A stretch of 64,000 nucleotides of DNA from Cercophora sp. LCS_1 (lineage: Eukaryota > Ascomycota > Sordariomycetes > Sordariales > Lasiosphaeriaceae): NCBI GenBank assembly GCA_036250225.1, contig JAPZLL010000008.1, positions 1,240,001-1,304,000 of the forward strand, in the 5' to 3' direction. The notes beneath the pieces were generated by a model, which had not been told where the DNA came from, did not search any database, and saw nothing but the letters and a program-made list of their open reading frames with translations. Both the position numbers and the translations under genes were made by a program. Below are positions 36,468 through 46,724 of the stretch, in pieces. Within the stretch, counting starts at the first letter, position 1, and every line of letters starts with the position of its first letter.

Positions 36468-37230
36468 ATTGGCCGAGCTTCACGAAGCAATGAACCAGGC
36501 ATGCGATGTTGGAAAGAGGAACGGCTTCGATAAAGTCGTCGTCGTCCTTGAGATTTTGGGGGCGGGGTTGTTCGCGCGCGCGGCAATGTATCAGCGCCCG
36601 GCTAATGGCTGCGCCGCACAGCGTCACCTCCCTTTTCGGGACGTGATTTGAGATGGGAGACCCCGATGCAGCCCAACGGCACGGAATCTTATCGCTCAAT
36701 CCCTGTAATGAGTGGGCTCGTTGGTTGAAGAACGCCTGGCGTCACAAAGAGGGAAATGTACCCGGATTGCTGAAGAGAACTGCATCTTGTCTTGCGCCCG
36801 GTGATGGTGTTGAGGTGTCATCCAAATGCTGCCGAAAATGCTGCCTGGGAGAATGGGCTCACGTCGTCTCGGCGATCATCGGGGCAAGCTTGGCTCAGGC
36901 TGCCCTCAGCGTCTGTTTTTGCGCTCATGAGAGCCGAGTTTTCATTTGATGTTAAAGGAGCAGAAGAATGGCCACACGAATTTGCCCAAGCCTTTGTCCA
37001 GTGCAGCTTCCTGAGAACGCGTAGCGCGTAGAGTGGCGAGTGCTAAAGTGCGAATGGCGGTGTGAGGCTTGGACACTGTGTGGGGAACGACGTTGCTTCG
37101 GGGCGTTCCGAAGTCGGCCGTGGCGGACGATCAATTCTCCAGGGGTTCGATACCCCGCCAAAACCTTGGCTTCGACGTCGAGGGGCAAACTGGTTTTTTT
37201 TTTTTTCCAGCGCAACAACCTCGCGACACC
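36468..37230. other. Divergent promoter between MFS gene and threonine synthase
   Basis: Contains a tRNA-like T-arm at about 37130-37150 that lacks a matching acceptor and is not called as a gene. A run of 13 T lies at 37194-37206, close to the threonine synthase start. Confidence 0.4.
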
Positions 37231-39119
37231 ATGGCTACAAACGGCACCCCCACTGAGACGCACACCGAGTCCCAGGTGTATCTCTCTACGAGAGGAGGTG
37301 ACCAGGGCGTGAGCTTCCCCGATACCAATTGGCCTTCTGGCGCCTGCTAACCGGCGTGCAGCTCTCGTTCGAGACGGTGGTCCTCAAGGGACTCGCCGCT
37401 GACGGTGGCCTGTTTCTGCCCCACCAAATCCCAAGCGCAACGGAATGGGTACGTGAACCAGCCATATCACACGCGCTGCCAGGCCATGGAAAGCTAATGC
37501 TGTCATGATAGCAATCATGGAAGGACCTTTCGTATCCCGAGCTGGCCTTCCAGGTCCTCAGCCTCTACATCTCACGGTCCGAGGTTCCTGCCGATGACCT
37601 GAAGACCATGATCAACAAGAGCTACTCAACCTTCCGGTCAAACGACGTCACTCCCTTGGTCCACCTCAACGACAACCTCTACCTTCTCGAGCTCTTCCAC
37701 GGCCCCAGCTACTCGTTCAAGGATTGTGCGTCATCTCTTGGCATTGCTGTGACTCATCGCTAACATCTGCTAGGCGCCCTGCAGTTCTTGGGCAACCTGT
37801 TTGAGTACTTCCTCACCCGGAAAAATGAGGGCAAGGAGGGGAAGGGTGAGTCTGGCTGTTTGCAGGAGTGATGACGCGACTGACAGTTTCGCAGACAGGC
37901 ATCATTTGACTGTCGTTGGTGCCACCAGCGGTGATGTAAGCGCCCGAAGAAACCGTTGAGACAAACTGAGCACTGAATCTCCCAGACTGGTTCCGCAGCC
38001 ATCCACGGACTCAGGGGCAAGAAGGATGTCTCAGTCTGCATTCTTCACCCCAAGGGCCGTGTCAGCCCCATCCAGGAGGCCCAAATGACCACCTGCCCTG
38101 ACGCTAATGTCTACAACTTGGCCGTCAAGGGCACCTTTGACGACTGCCAGGACATCGTCAAGGCTCTTTTCAGTGACCCCGAGACCAATGAGAACCTCAA
38201 GCTCGGAGCCGTCAACTCGATCAACTTTTCCAGAATCCTCGCCCAGATTGTCTACTACTTTTACTCATATTTCTCCCTCGCAAGGCAATCAGACAGCTTC
38301 AAGGTGGGCGACAAGGTCCGCTTTGTTGTTCCCACCGGCAACTTTGGTGATGTTCTTGCTGGCTACTTTGCCAAGCGCATGGGCCTCCCAGTCGAGAAGC
38401 TCGTGATTGCGACAAATGAGAACGATATCCTCGACAGGTTCTGGAAGACGGGGCGGTACGAGAAGCACGCGGCCAAGGGCTCCGAGGCCGAGGGTGGGCT
38501 TGAGGTGGATGGCGTCAAGGCTCACGAGGACGGTGTCAAGGAGACGCTTAGCCCGGCCATGGACATTCTTGTGTCCAGCAATTTTGAGCGACTTTTGTGG
38601 TTCTTGGCGTACGAGTTTGCCGCGGCCGTCGGCATGGACGAGGAGTTCAACAGGAAACAGGCCGGCCAGGAGGTCAGCGTGTGGCTCAAGGACCTCAAGC
38701 AGAAGGGCGGGTTTGGGCCGGTGTACAAGGATGTGCTTGAGAACGCTCGTCGGTCGTTTGAGAGTGAGCGTGTGAGCGATCCCCAGACTCTCGAGACGAT
38801 TGCCCAGTTCTACGACAAGGTTGGATATGTCTTAGACCCCCACTCGGCAGTTGGCATTGCGGCAGCGACCCGTTCGATCGACCGAGCCGGCAAGGAGGTT
38901 CCCCACATCTCACTCTCGACGGCCCATCCGGCCAAGTTTGCGGGTGCCGTTGAGGTGGCGCTGAAGGACAAGAAAGACTTTGATTTCCGGGCGAGCGTGT
39001 TGCCGCAAGAGTTTGTTGAGCTGGAGACCAAGGAGAGGCGGGTAAGCGAGATTGAGAATGACTGGAGGAAAGTTGGGGCGTTTGTCAAGGATGCGGTTGA
39101 TAAGGAGTTGTCGGCTTGA
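37231..39119 (+). CDS. THR4: Threonine synthase, 6 exons
   Basis: PLP enzyme that converts O-phosphohomoserine to threonine and phosphate, the last step of threonine synthesis. Exons 37231-37308, 37362-37448, 37512-37725, 37774-37845, 37895-37935 and 37986-39119; 541 residues, all five introns in frame (48-63 nt). Hallmarks: STRGGDQGLSFETVVLKGLAADGGLFLP at the N-terminus, the PLP lysine in SYSFKDCALQFLGN (Lys125), the phosphate-binding SGDTGSAAIHGL, and PTGNFGDVLAGYFAKRMGLP further on. The ATG has a good context (ACACCATGG). Length is close to yeast Thr4. The four short exons in the first 760 bases are why the N-terminal third does not appear as one open frame. Confidence 0.95.
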
Positions 39120-39530
39120 GGGATAGATCATCAAGATGATGACGCTAGAAGTTTCCTAAATAGAAAAAGGAATAGCATGAGTGTCATAGATACAAACCGA
39201 GGGGACGGGGTTGTTTTATGTCAAGAAAAGGGGTGAATAGTCAAGTAATTCGAAATGTGTGGTTGGTCAAAGGGGTGGCTGGTAGTTTCATGCTTTCACA
39301 GTGTACCTTACGGGGCATCAACATGGTCACATTGCACCCGTATCAGGTTGAATATTTATACTTGCTCTTGGGCCTTCATTGAGCCACGACTTTTACAGGT
39401 CATTGGCCAACGTTCCTTGCGATCACGAAAAAAAGAATGTGATTTGCCTTCTTGAGTAAAAAAATACGCACAGACATTCACAAACTGAACCCGGTTGACA
39501 TTGAAAACCCCTTTTGCTCCAGCGCACTCT
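39120..39530. other. Convergent 3' region
   Basis: Lies between the threonine synthase stop and the minus-strand aminotransferase pseudogene. No gene seen. Confidence 0.4.
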
Positions 39531-40812
39531 TCAGAAGTCACTTCGGGCATACTGTGAGACCAAATCCCGATACTCGCGGCCTAGATCGTCAGGCAACGTC
39601 ATGCTGTAGCTGACATTGGCCGAGCGAAGCCTTTCGAACACCACCCTTACTGCCTCCAAGCTTTGCATCAAAACAATTCTCGGAAACCGCTCGTTTCCGG
39701 GATTGAAGGACCTGGAGGTGGAGAGCTTCACATTTGCACGACTGGCAATGTAGAAGTCCAGCAATTCCACCCCTGAAAACTCCCCCTGGGCATGTGTTTG
39801 AGGCGGTACTGAGATCAAATATTTGAACCCAGCTGCTGGCAAGTGAATAGCCTCCTGTGGCCACCCCAGACCTTTCCACCCATCAACAGTGCTTTTCAAG
39901 ATTTTTGCAACCTCTTCATTAACACCCTCTTTCTCTTCTCCGCTGCCAAGGTAATCAAGAGCGCATTGTGCCGCATGCTGGCACACTTCGGGGATCATGA
40001 CCGCAAAGGTCGAGTTGTGGATCCGGATCGTGTTGATGACACCCTGGTTACCCGCAATGAGACCGACTCGCAACCCGGGCAGCCCGAACTCCTTGCTGAT
40101 TGAGAGAACTGTCACGCAATAATCCATTGCTCCAGGGACTTTAAGGATGCTGTGAAGCATTCCAACAACAGAGGGGTAGCGCGTATTCCAGGAATCCATG
40201 TCGTGCACGGCAAGGATGTTGTTTCTCCTGGCAAACGCAACGATCTTCTCAAAGCACTGGAGATCCGCCACTCTTCCAGTTGGGTTGGCGGGGGAATTCA
40301 GATATAGGAACCGTACACTATTTGGAGGAAGCTTGTCGACCTCCTGTTGGGCATGTTCGAGGTGTATCATGCCACTTTTTTCGTCCAACTGCAGTCGTAG
40401 CGGCTCCGCACCGTTGGCAGGGCAATCACGCCCACAGTCGGTAATGATAGCAAAGGGAGGAGAACGTATCGGCCACTGAGAGCTCGTGATAGTGCATCAA
40501 ACGCTTGTGAGGCACCGTTGTTGATCATGATCTCTTTCGAGCTGTCCAGCTGCATCCCAAACCGTGACTGCATGAAAGCCTGAAACGGCTGGCGAAGGCT
40601 CTCTAGTCCGAACGACGACGGGTAGTGAAGAGCCGCGGCTGCATTCGTGGACAAGGCACGCAATGCCTCCTGAGTCGGTCTGTACTGCTCATAAAACGGG
40701 TACAAGTAGTCAGTACCCATGTCAATGAATCTGACCTGACCTGTTTTCTTTCAGCGATATGTCGCAACACCCGCGCCATTATCAAGTGCCTCTTTTCCAC
40801 GGAGCTCTCCAT
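39531..40812 (-). pseudogene. Class I/II PLP aminotransferase, frameshifted
   Basis: Fold-type I PLP enzyme. Conserved parts are clear: NSPANPTGRV, the PLP lysine in LSISKEFGLPGLRVG, and the N-terminal MGTDYLYPFYEQYRPTQEALRAL with NNGASQAFDAL. The frame changes once, near 40420: upstream the sequence reads YVLLPLLSLPTVGVIA and downstream NGAEPLRLQLDEKSG, as expected of one chain, so a single base appears to be missing. A second possible lesion is the CTGAC tandem repeat at 40731-40743, which breaks the frame between an N-terminal extension from the ATG at 40812 and the ATG at 40718-40720; the gene may simply start at 40720. Without the lesion it would be about 395-425 residues. It lies directly downstream of the dioxygenase relic on the same strand. 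A sequencing error is the alternative to decay. Confidence 0.75.
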
Positions 40813-41019
40813 CTCTCCCCGGACAAGGTCCCTCGAGACACCGCCACCGGAACATTGCGTTTGCTGATGGATGTGATGGATTGCCGTGTTTGCTCGATAA
40901 TGTTGGAGATTTCCCTCACATTCTTCCAATCTTTCCTGGCAGCGGTGAGAGAATGTAGTCCGCGGCGCATGACTGTGAGCGCCTCGTTGTAGGATTGAAA
41001 CATGTTATCTTCGTTTTGT

Positions 41020-41765
41020 TCATCGAAATAGTCGGAGATTAAAACACTTCTGGCTAATAACTGGCTGATACCGAAATATGAGAGCACGACGCGTAGTTGA
41101 CGAGCCATTTGTTTCTGAATAGTGGACTGTGCGTTTGTCCATGATGCATAGGCCATCTTTTCTCATGGTGTACTTGGATACCGAATTGGAAGGAAATGTT
41201 GATGGGTCTAGCTGTGCCTCGGCGCCAGCATGTGGGAGTGTTCCCCAACCTGGTGATCCCGGAACAGCATGCAAACACCCATTGAACTCGTCCACGTCCT
41301 ACAGAGGAATCCACACGGTAATCACCCGGCCGATGGTGTCGAAATAGGCACTATTTTGATGCCAAGGTTTTTCTGATGACACTCCTGGGGTTTTCTTCAT
41401 GAGGAAGCACTTGGAGTGAAGGCCGAGATTCGGCCCAAGAAGTCCAGCAACAATCTTCAGGAGAAGGGGGTGGAGGGCTATCGCTTTGAGCTCGTGACCG
41501 TGGTCGATCAAATTCGCCACTTTCCGGAGCTTCCCGGCGTGAGAAGGGACAGAATCATGCTGACCCATCCAACCGCCGCCAACTGCCTCCAGGTTGAAGT
41601 CTTGGTAAGAAGTGACATCCTTCCCAACGAGGGTCTCCAGCCTCTGGCAAGCAGACACAACGATGTCAATGTCCTGATCGCTGAAGACTTGATCAAGCAC
41701 AAGAACACCATCAGTCTCAAACTGTGTGCTTGATGGACTAAGGATATAGGACTGTCGCGGCTCAT
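41020..41765 (-). pseudogene. Phytanoyl-CoA dioxygenase-like gene, decayed
   Basis: The frame from 41765 to 41020 encodes a PhyH-family Fe(II)/2-oxoglutarate enzyme: ETDGVLVLDQVFSD near the start, LGLHSKCFLMKK, PWHQNSAYFDTIGRVITVWIPL, DVDEFNGCLHAVPGSP, and a distal iron His in RTVHYSETNGSSTTRRALIF. Lesions: the only nearby ATG (41765) is in a different frame from the body; a TAG at 41299-41301 interrupts the strand between WIPL and DVDEFNG; and the iron motif HxD reads HQN. The C-terminal reading frame ends at 41020. A further 60 codons in another frame (41050-40870) look helical and could be its original C-terminus, but this is not certain. Together with the neighbouring aminotransferase it suggests a lost pathway that hydroxylated and then rearranged or transaminated an amino acid. 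Confidence 0.72.
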
Positions 41766-42399
41766 GGTTTATATCTTCCAGCCTGCATCATCGTAGAGAC
41801 GCCAGATACTGGGCCAGGGCAGGCGAAGGCATCGTGGAGATCGCGGTGGGAGAAATCATGTGGAATCCGTAAGGTGCCTTTGATGCCAGAGAAAGACGCT
41901 GGATTAAGCCGTAATATGCCGTGGTTTAACGGATCTGAACAGGTCAAAACATAAAAAAAGGAGCACTGTTCATCAAGGTCGCCTATCATTGACCTTCCAC
42001 CAGCGTGCTCCCAAAGCTAGGTGCCTAGGTACCGAGAGAGGGCCAGGCCAGGAGGCCAGCAATGCAATAATGCAGAATGAAGATCCCGATGCTGTGTTTC
42101 ACTTCGGGCCCGGATTTGATGAAGTTTGATTCATCCCCGCTCCTGTCCTACCCAGTGGTGGTGCACAGCCGTGTCAATGGTGGGCCTACACAGGGTCCTG
42201 AATTTAATCGCCTTTTTTTTCTATTTTATGTATTTTTTTCTCTCAAGAGCCACAATGTGCACTTCAGGATATAGATATGCAGTTTGGGCGTTTCGGTGGG
42301 CTCTGACCTGAGCGTGGTGTGACAGCAGCTTCTGGGGCGAAACTCACGAATTTCTCACGGCCCTTCACTCCAAGCACCAGCTATCTAGTCACCGACTCC
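41766..42399. other. Intergenic inside the decayed locus
   Basis: Shared upstream region of the minus-strand PhyH relic and the plus-strand sulfotransferase-like relic. T-rich at 42210-42242. A 75-codon minus frame (41989-41762) has no recognisable content. Confidence 0.4.
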
Positions 42400-42842
42400 A
42401 TGGCCCAAGAACGGAACACAGCTTGGAAAAATCAACGCCCGTTTTGAAGTTTCTGACTCTCGGTCTCCCGCGCTGCGGCACGACTTCCCTGACAGCAATC
42501 TTGCAGTCAAATGCATTCGGTATCAAGCATGTTCTTACCGCTTCTGACACGGCTAGTCATGTGGACAGGTGTGAGCGCATAATCACGACACTTCAGCTCC
42601 GGGGACACGAGAATGCGGCCCGCCGTCGTGCCATACTAAAAAGCATTGTACACGGTTACGCCGCCAGCACAGAGACTCTCAACCCACTGATGGATGATCT
42701 GATGGATCTTTACCCTGATGCCAAGCTTATACTCAGTAAGCGGCCACCCCCACTCGATGGAGGACCAGCAGCGGCAGATTGGGCGCGAAGTTGTGCAGAC
42801 ACCATCGGCTTTTTTGGCTCCAACTGGATGCTGGCAATTTAA
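42400..42842 (+). pseudogene. Sulfotransferase-like P-loop fragment
   Basis: About 140 codons encode the N-terminal half of a fungal sulfotransferase-like protein: KFLTLGLPRCGTTSLTAIL carries the PAPS/P-loop motif and LYPDAKLILSKRP is the following conserved strand. The ATG at 42400 is one frame off from this body, so the start is broken, and the frame ends at 42840-42842, well short of the 220-280 residues usual for the family. The 3' half is not recognised further downstream. The nearby ORFs up to 43.3 kb show no related motif. It reads away from the PhyH relic, and both would have shared one promoter region. Confidence 0.55.
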
Positions 42843-43348
42843 TCACCGCGATGTACAGAAGAGCCCGGTCGCTCAGACTGTGATGCTGCAATGCATATTG
42901 TTGAGGGATCTCTTGAGACCCTGGCCGAGTTCAACTTCGAAGCGGGGAGCTGGAGAGTGACGGGTCGAGACTTTGTTGGTTCTAGGACCTTGCGCGCTTC
43001 GGCAGCGGCTGAGCTGGGAATCTGGGCCTTACGTTTGACCAGAGCAGGGCGTGATTCAACCTCGTTCCGCTGGCCTGGGACAAAGAAACAGGTGAACGTG
43101 GGCTCATCGGACTGATCCAAGGTCAAGCACAGGGAGGCTGAATCTTGTTGGCTCTCGGCGCTGCCAAAGAGCATGCCCAACCTTTTCAGCCCTACATATC
43201 ACAGTGGGACCGGGTCCACGACACCACGTACAAACAATGAGACCAAACAGCATATTAACGGTCTTCAACCCAAGTTTTCTACAATCCAAACAGCAAACTG
43301 GTATCATCCCTCCTTTCCATCCACCATCACTGCACCAACTCCTCGCCC
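42843..43348. other. Intergenic, no gene
   Basis: Possible remains of the sulfotransferase-like gene; nothing recognisable. Confidence 0.3.
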
Positions 43349-43963
43349 TTACAAAAGAGCAACGAGTCCAACAACAGCCAAAGCACCAGCAACGAAGCCC
43401 TTCTCCCTGGTGGCACCGCTCCCGGCAGGCTTAGTCTGCTGGCTGCTCGCACCCGTGCCAGTACCAGTCTGCTGGCTACCAGCCCCAGCCCCCGTCTCAG
43501 CAGGCCCGCTCCCCGACGTAGGAGTAGCAGACGAACCACCACCAAGAACGCCACCGTTCGTGCAAAGATCCTGGTACACGCTCGTCACGCTGTCCACAGT
43601 GTCGGCCCACTCGGGGCACCCAGCCAACACGCTGCTGATCTTGGGAATGGTATCCTTAGCCCATGAGGAGACCTGGTCGACCCACGAGGAATAGGCCGGG
43701 GCGATGCTGGCGGGGGGCGTGTAGGTGCAGATGTCGGTGATGGCGTCCTCGTCGACTTCGAGGTTCTCGAGTCCCGGAGGAGGGGTGGGAATGGTGGAGT
43801 AGAAGGCGAAGAGGGACGAGAGACAGGCTGTTGCTTCGGCCACGTCGGTCTGGCGGGGCTGGAGGTTCTCGATGGCGCGCTTTTGGGCCATGTGCATGGG
43901 AGCTGAGAGGTCCGACGCCAGCGCGAGGGTTGTGAGGGAGAGGAGGGTGGCTTGGACCTTCAT
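43349..43963 (-). CDS. Secreted, probably GPI-anchored protein
   Basis: Single exon, 204 residues from the ATG at 43963 (context AAAATGAAG). A signal peptide KVQATLLSLTTLALASD is followed by a domain of about 110 residues with four cysteines (ATACLSS, DICTYTP, AGCPEW, DLCTNG), then a Ser/Thr/Gly-rich stretch and a C-terminal hydrophobic tail GFVAGALAVVGLVALL that fits a GPI-attachment signal. The frame extends 45 codons upstream of the chosen ATG, but that part lacks a signal peptide. The core resembles uncharacterised fungal cell-surface proteins expressed in infection structures; a precise function is not known. It would be a substrate of the GPI transamidase encoded at 26.7-27.9 kb. Confidence 0.82.
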   Translation of the reverse strand: MKVQATLLSLTTLALASDLSAPMHMAQKRAIENLQPRQTDVAEATACLSSLFAFYSTIPTPPPGLENLEVDEDAITDICTYTPPASIAPAYSSWVDQVSSWAKDTIPKISSVLAGCPEWADTVDSVTSVYQDLCTNGGVLGGGSSATPTSGSGPAETGAGAGSQQTGTGTGASSQQTKPAGSGATREKGFVAGALAVVGLVALL

Positions 43964-45015
43964 TTTGGCGGTTGTGTTTTTGGTTGAGTGAATGTGGTTC
44001 GGTCTGATGGAAGAGCGAGTGTTTGGTTTGAAGTAGGGCTGAAGAACGTTTGGCAATGACGATGATGGAGGAAGAGGGGAGACTTTTATCTCAGACAAAC
44101 ACCCCCCTGGATCCCCAGCTTCTCATTTCCTGGACCCTGTGCCAAGGGCAGCGCCCCCAATGGCAGGGTCGATCATGGCTCTGTCTGCTCCACTGTGGAC
44201 CAGCCGCAGTTGTGATGGGTTTCCGAGCTTTTCTCCATTTGGGAAAAAACTGTGGCGCTGTTCCTGTCTCGGTAGCGACGTTGTGACCGTTTAGCGGCTT
44301 GGTTTTTGAGATAGTAGTCGCGGTCGTGGCCGTTTTGAGCCCCCGATTCTAAAATAGGAATGCATGTGCTGTGCGAAACCAACAAGCCACAGCAGATCTT
44401 GAACGAATGCGTTTTTATGCTGGTCTGGGTTTGGTTGTAATTCCCGAAGGGACTCGGTTTCAGACTGTCGGCTTGCCGCTGGGATGTGCAGCCGTTGCGT
44501 TACCCCTGAAATCTCGAAATCTGTTTGCTGCGCTGATGTAAACACCCCGACGGGATTCATGCTCATTGGCAGGTTCGGGATGTCAAGAGACAACATCCCA
44601 CCGAGCCATGAAGCTCATCTAAACGTGGCGTGTGCATGTTTTTTGACAAGAACGATCCGAACTTTTGAATTTCAGATTGATAAAAATGAGACAAAAGGAG
44701 GAGACATTCAACGGCGCGCCACAGTTGACGACCCACATGCAATGCCAAGACCTGTTGCTTCCCGTCCCCAGACCGCTTGGCATTCAGCTGCGCTGCACTA
44801 GCGATCCTCCATGCAAGGAACAATCTCTGGCGGCCTCAGCTGATCGGCTCTTCTCACTTTCGCACTGATATCCCAGCACGGCAATCCTCGACGCCGATTT
44901 CCCGGAACACACCACCAAAAATGGTGTCGTCGCGGGTTATCCCGTTGCCCGCCCCTCACACCCTGCATTTTCCATATCCAAGAATGAAGACAGCACAGCA
45001 AAAAGATCGGCGTAT
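43964..45015. other. Promoter of secreted-protein gene and tRNA flank
   Basis: No supported gene. A hundred-codon minus frame (44291-44596) has no domain. Confidence 0.4.
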
Positions 45016-45108
45016 CTCTCCCGCCGGGAATTGAACCCGGGTCTCGAGCGAAGTCGAATTCTGATATGAAATGACAAGCTCACATACTGACCACTATACT
45101 ACGGAAGA
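45016..45108 (-). tRNA. tRNA-Asp(GTC) with about 21-nt intron
   Basis: Minus-strand cloverleaf: acceptor TCTTCCG/CGGGAGA, D arm GTATAGTGGTCAGTAT, anticodon stem TGAGC/GCTCG with loop TTGTCA-C (anticodon GTC), T arm CCCGG-GTTCAATT-CCCGG, the Asp hallmark. An intron of about 21 bases interrupts the anticodon loop in the canonical position. Confidence 0.93.
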
Positions 45109-45152
45109 TTTGCAGCTGTTGGCAGCTGCCGTAGAAAATTGAGTCTCGCCTT

Positions 45153-45240
45153 CTCGGATACGGGGAGTCGAACCCCGGGCTGCTGAGACACTCGCATTTG
45201 CATTTGAGAGTCAGCGATGTTACCGCTACACCATACCCGA
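45153..45240 (-). tRNA. tRNA-Glu(CTC) with about 16-nt intron
   Basis: Minus-strand cloverleaf: acceptor TCGGGTA/TATCCGA, D arm GGTGTAGCGGTAACAT, anticodon stem GCTGA/TCAGC, loop CTCTCA-C (anticodon CTC), T arm CGGGG-TTCGACT-CCCCG. A 16-17 base intron follows the base 3' of the anticodon. It lies 44 bases from tRNA-Asp, same strand; the two may derive from one co-transcribed pair. Confidence 0.92.
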
Positions 45241-45499
45241 TTGTTTGATGCAAGTTGGAGCGGAAAGTGCGGTGAAGAGGTTGTGTGGTGGAGAGGGGAG
45301 AGGAAGGGTTTTTTTTTCTTCTCGGTTGCTGTCCGGAGCCGGCTGTTGTGGATCGTGAGGGTTTGCAAAGGTGGGTCGCGGTTCAGGGGCTCAGGGGTTG
45401 GGAGCGGATGAAAACACAAAGCATGAACGGTGACTTTTGCATTTGGATGAGAGAGAGGCAAATGTAATGAGGAAAATGAGCTTTGTATTCTGATCTATC

Positions 45500-45988
45500 T
45501 CATAACCACCACGTTTCATGTCGCATGCTTGTATCCAGCCATTGTTGCATTATTGGTCTTGTGTGTCCTAGGGGAGCTGTGATCTGTTGTGTTGATGGGC
45601 CCTCGGCGATGATGAGGACAATGCCGGTGTCAATGACGAGGACGCGTGTCTGTGGGTGTGTGGATGGTGCAAGTTGATCTTGGGAGAAGAGTTGGAGCGG
45701 CGTGTTGTCGGCCCCGGGTTTTTCGTGGAGGAGAGCCAGTGTGTTCCAGTTTACATCGGTCCTGAAGAATGTCAGTGTGACGAGCGAAGCATGTTGTCAC
45801 GATCAAGCTCACTCTGTCGATAATTCCTGTCGGAGTACCACCGAGGATCCCGTGAAGAGAACTGATGCCTCTAAAGACAAGGATTCATCGATATCGATTT
45901 CGACAAACATATCAGAGTCACAATCGGAATCAGTTTCATGATGAACTAGCTCCCAGTCAGGGAAGAATGGCGATGGAGAATCTGCCAT
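45500..45988 (-). CDS. Small two-exon protein of unknown function
   Basis: Exons 45988-45813 and 45761-45500 are joined by a 51-nt GT-AG intron (phase 2), giving 145 residues from ATG to stop, although neither exon stands out as an open frame by itself. The N-terminus is acidic and Ser-rich (TDSDCDSDMFVEIDIDES), the middle is neutral, and residues about 85-125 read like a folded strand-helix unit (TRVLVIDTGIVLIIAEG). The product has no signal peptide or membrane segment. No family is recognised. The frame closure, canonical splice sites and acidic/Ser bias without stops support a real gene. It lies 260 bases from the tRNA-Glu gene. Confidence 0.6.
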
Positions 45989-46724
45989 GGTCCTTGCTTT
46001 GCACTGGGGAGGGGGTCAACCGAAATAAAGTATGAGGTGAGAAACCCAACTCTGCCGTCGCCGCGTCCTTGCCACCTCTTATATCGTCAGCCATCATGTC
46101 AAGCCAACACTGCATGCACCGCTCCTTTGGGCATGAACGGGCAATTTTGGACCGTTGCATGTGAAATATATCTCCGATGCCGGTGTGTCTGGCTCATATC
46201 ATCATGACCACCCGAGACACACATCTGCCTAAGGATAACATGAACCGAATTCAAACAAAAGGTCCCGCCCTATCAAAGGGCAAGATTGAAGCTTGATGTG
46301 GCTGAGGTTCAAGCGATTATCGGCCAGGCGGAGCTCTCCGAGTCTAGATCCAAGATGGGAAAACGCGGTGAGGTCTGATACCCCAATCGAGACCAGAGAC
46401 AACACCGAGCAAGGCAGAATTGAAAAGGGCCAATTGGCCAAGTCCGCCTCAATATTTGCTGGCTGCGGAATAAAAGAGGCTAGAGCCGACGCTTGCCGGT
46501 GGCCCTTTCGGGCATGGTCAGTGAGACAAGCCGCGTTCTGAGTGTTCTTGGATCATATGATGAGGTAAACACTGATAACACATGTATTGATTGCCAGAAG
46601 CGTCTGTGATAAGACGCCGGCGACAAGGAAGCTGGGCCAGTCGTCGAAAACCAGCATCTCGCTCGCCTTGACCTCTGTTTGTGGCCAATGAAAATCATAG
46701 CCTGGATCATGTTTGGTCGCCCCG
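45989..46724. other. Intergenic
   Basis: Promoter of the small gene and 3' flank of the GNAT gene. No coding frame supported. Confidence 0.4.

Noticed and set aside
37125..37155. tRNA-like T-arm (GGGG-TTCGATA-CCCC) ahead of threonine synthase
   Set aside because: No matching 5' acceptor, D-arm or anticodon stem in the 80 bases upstream; at best a relic.
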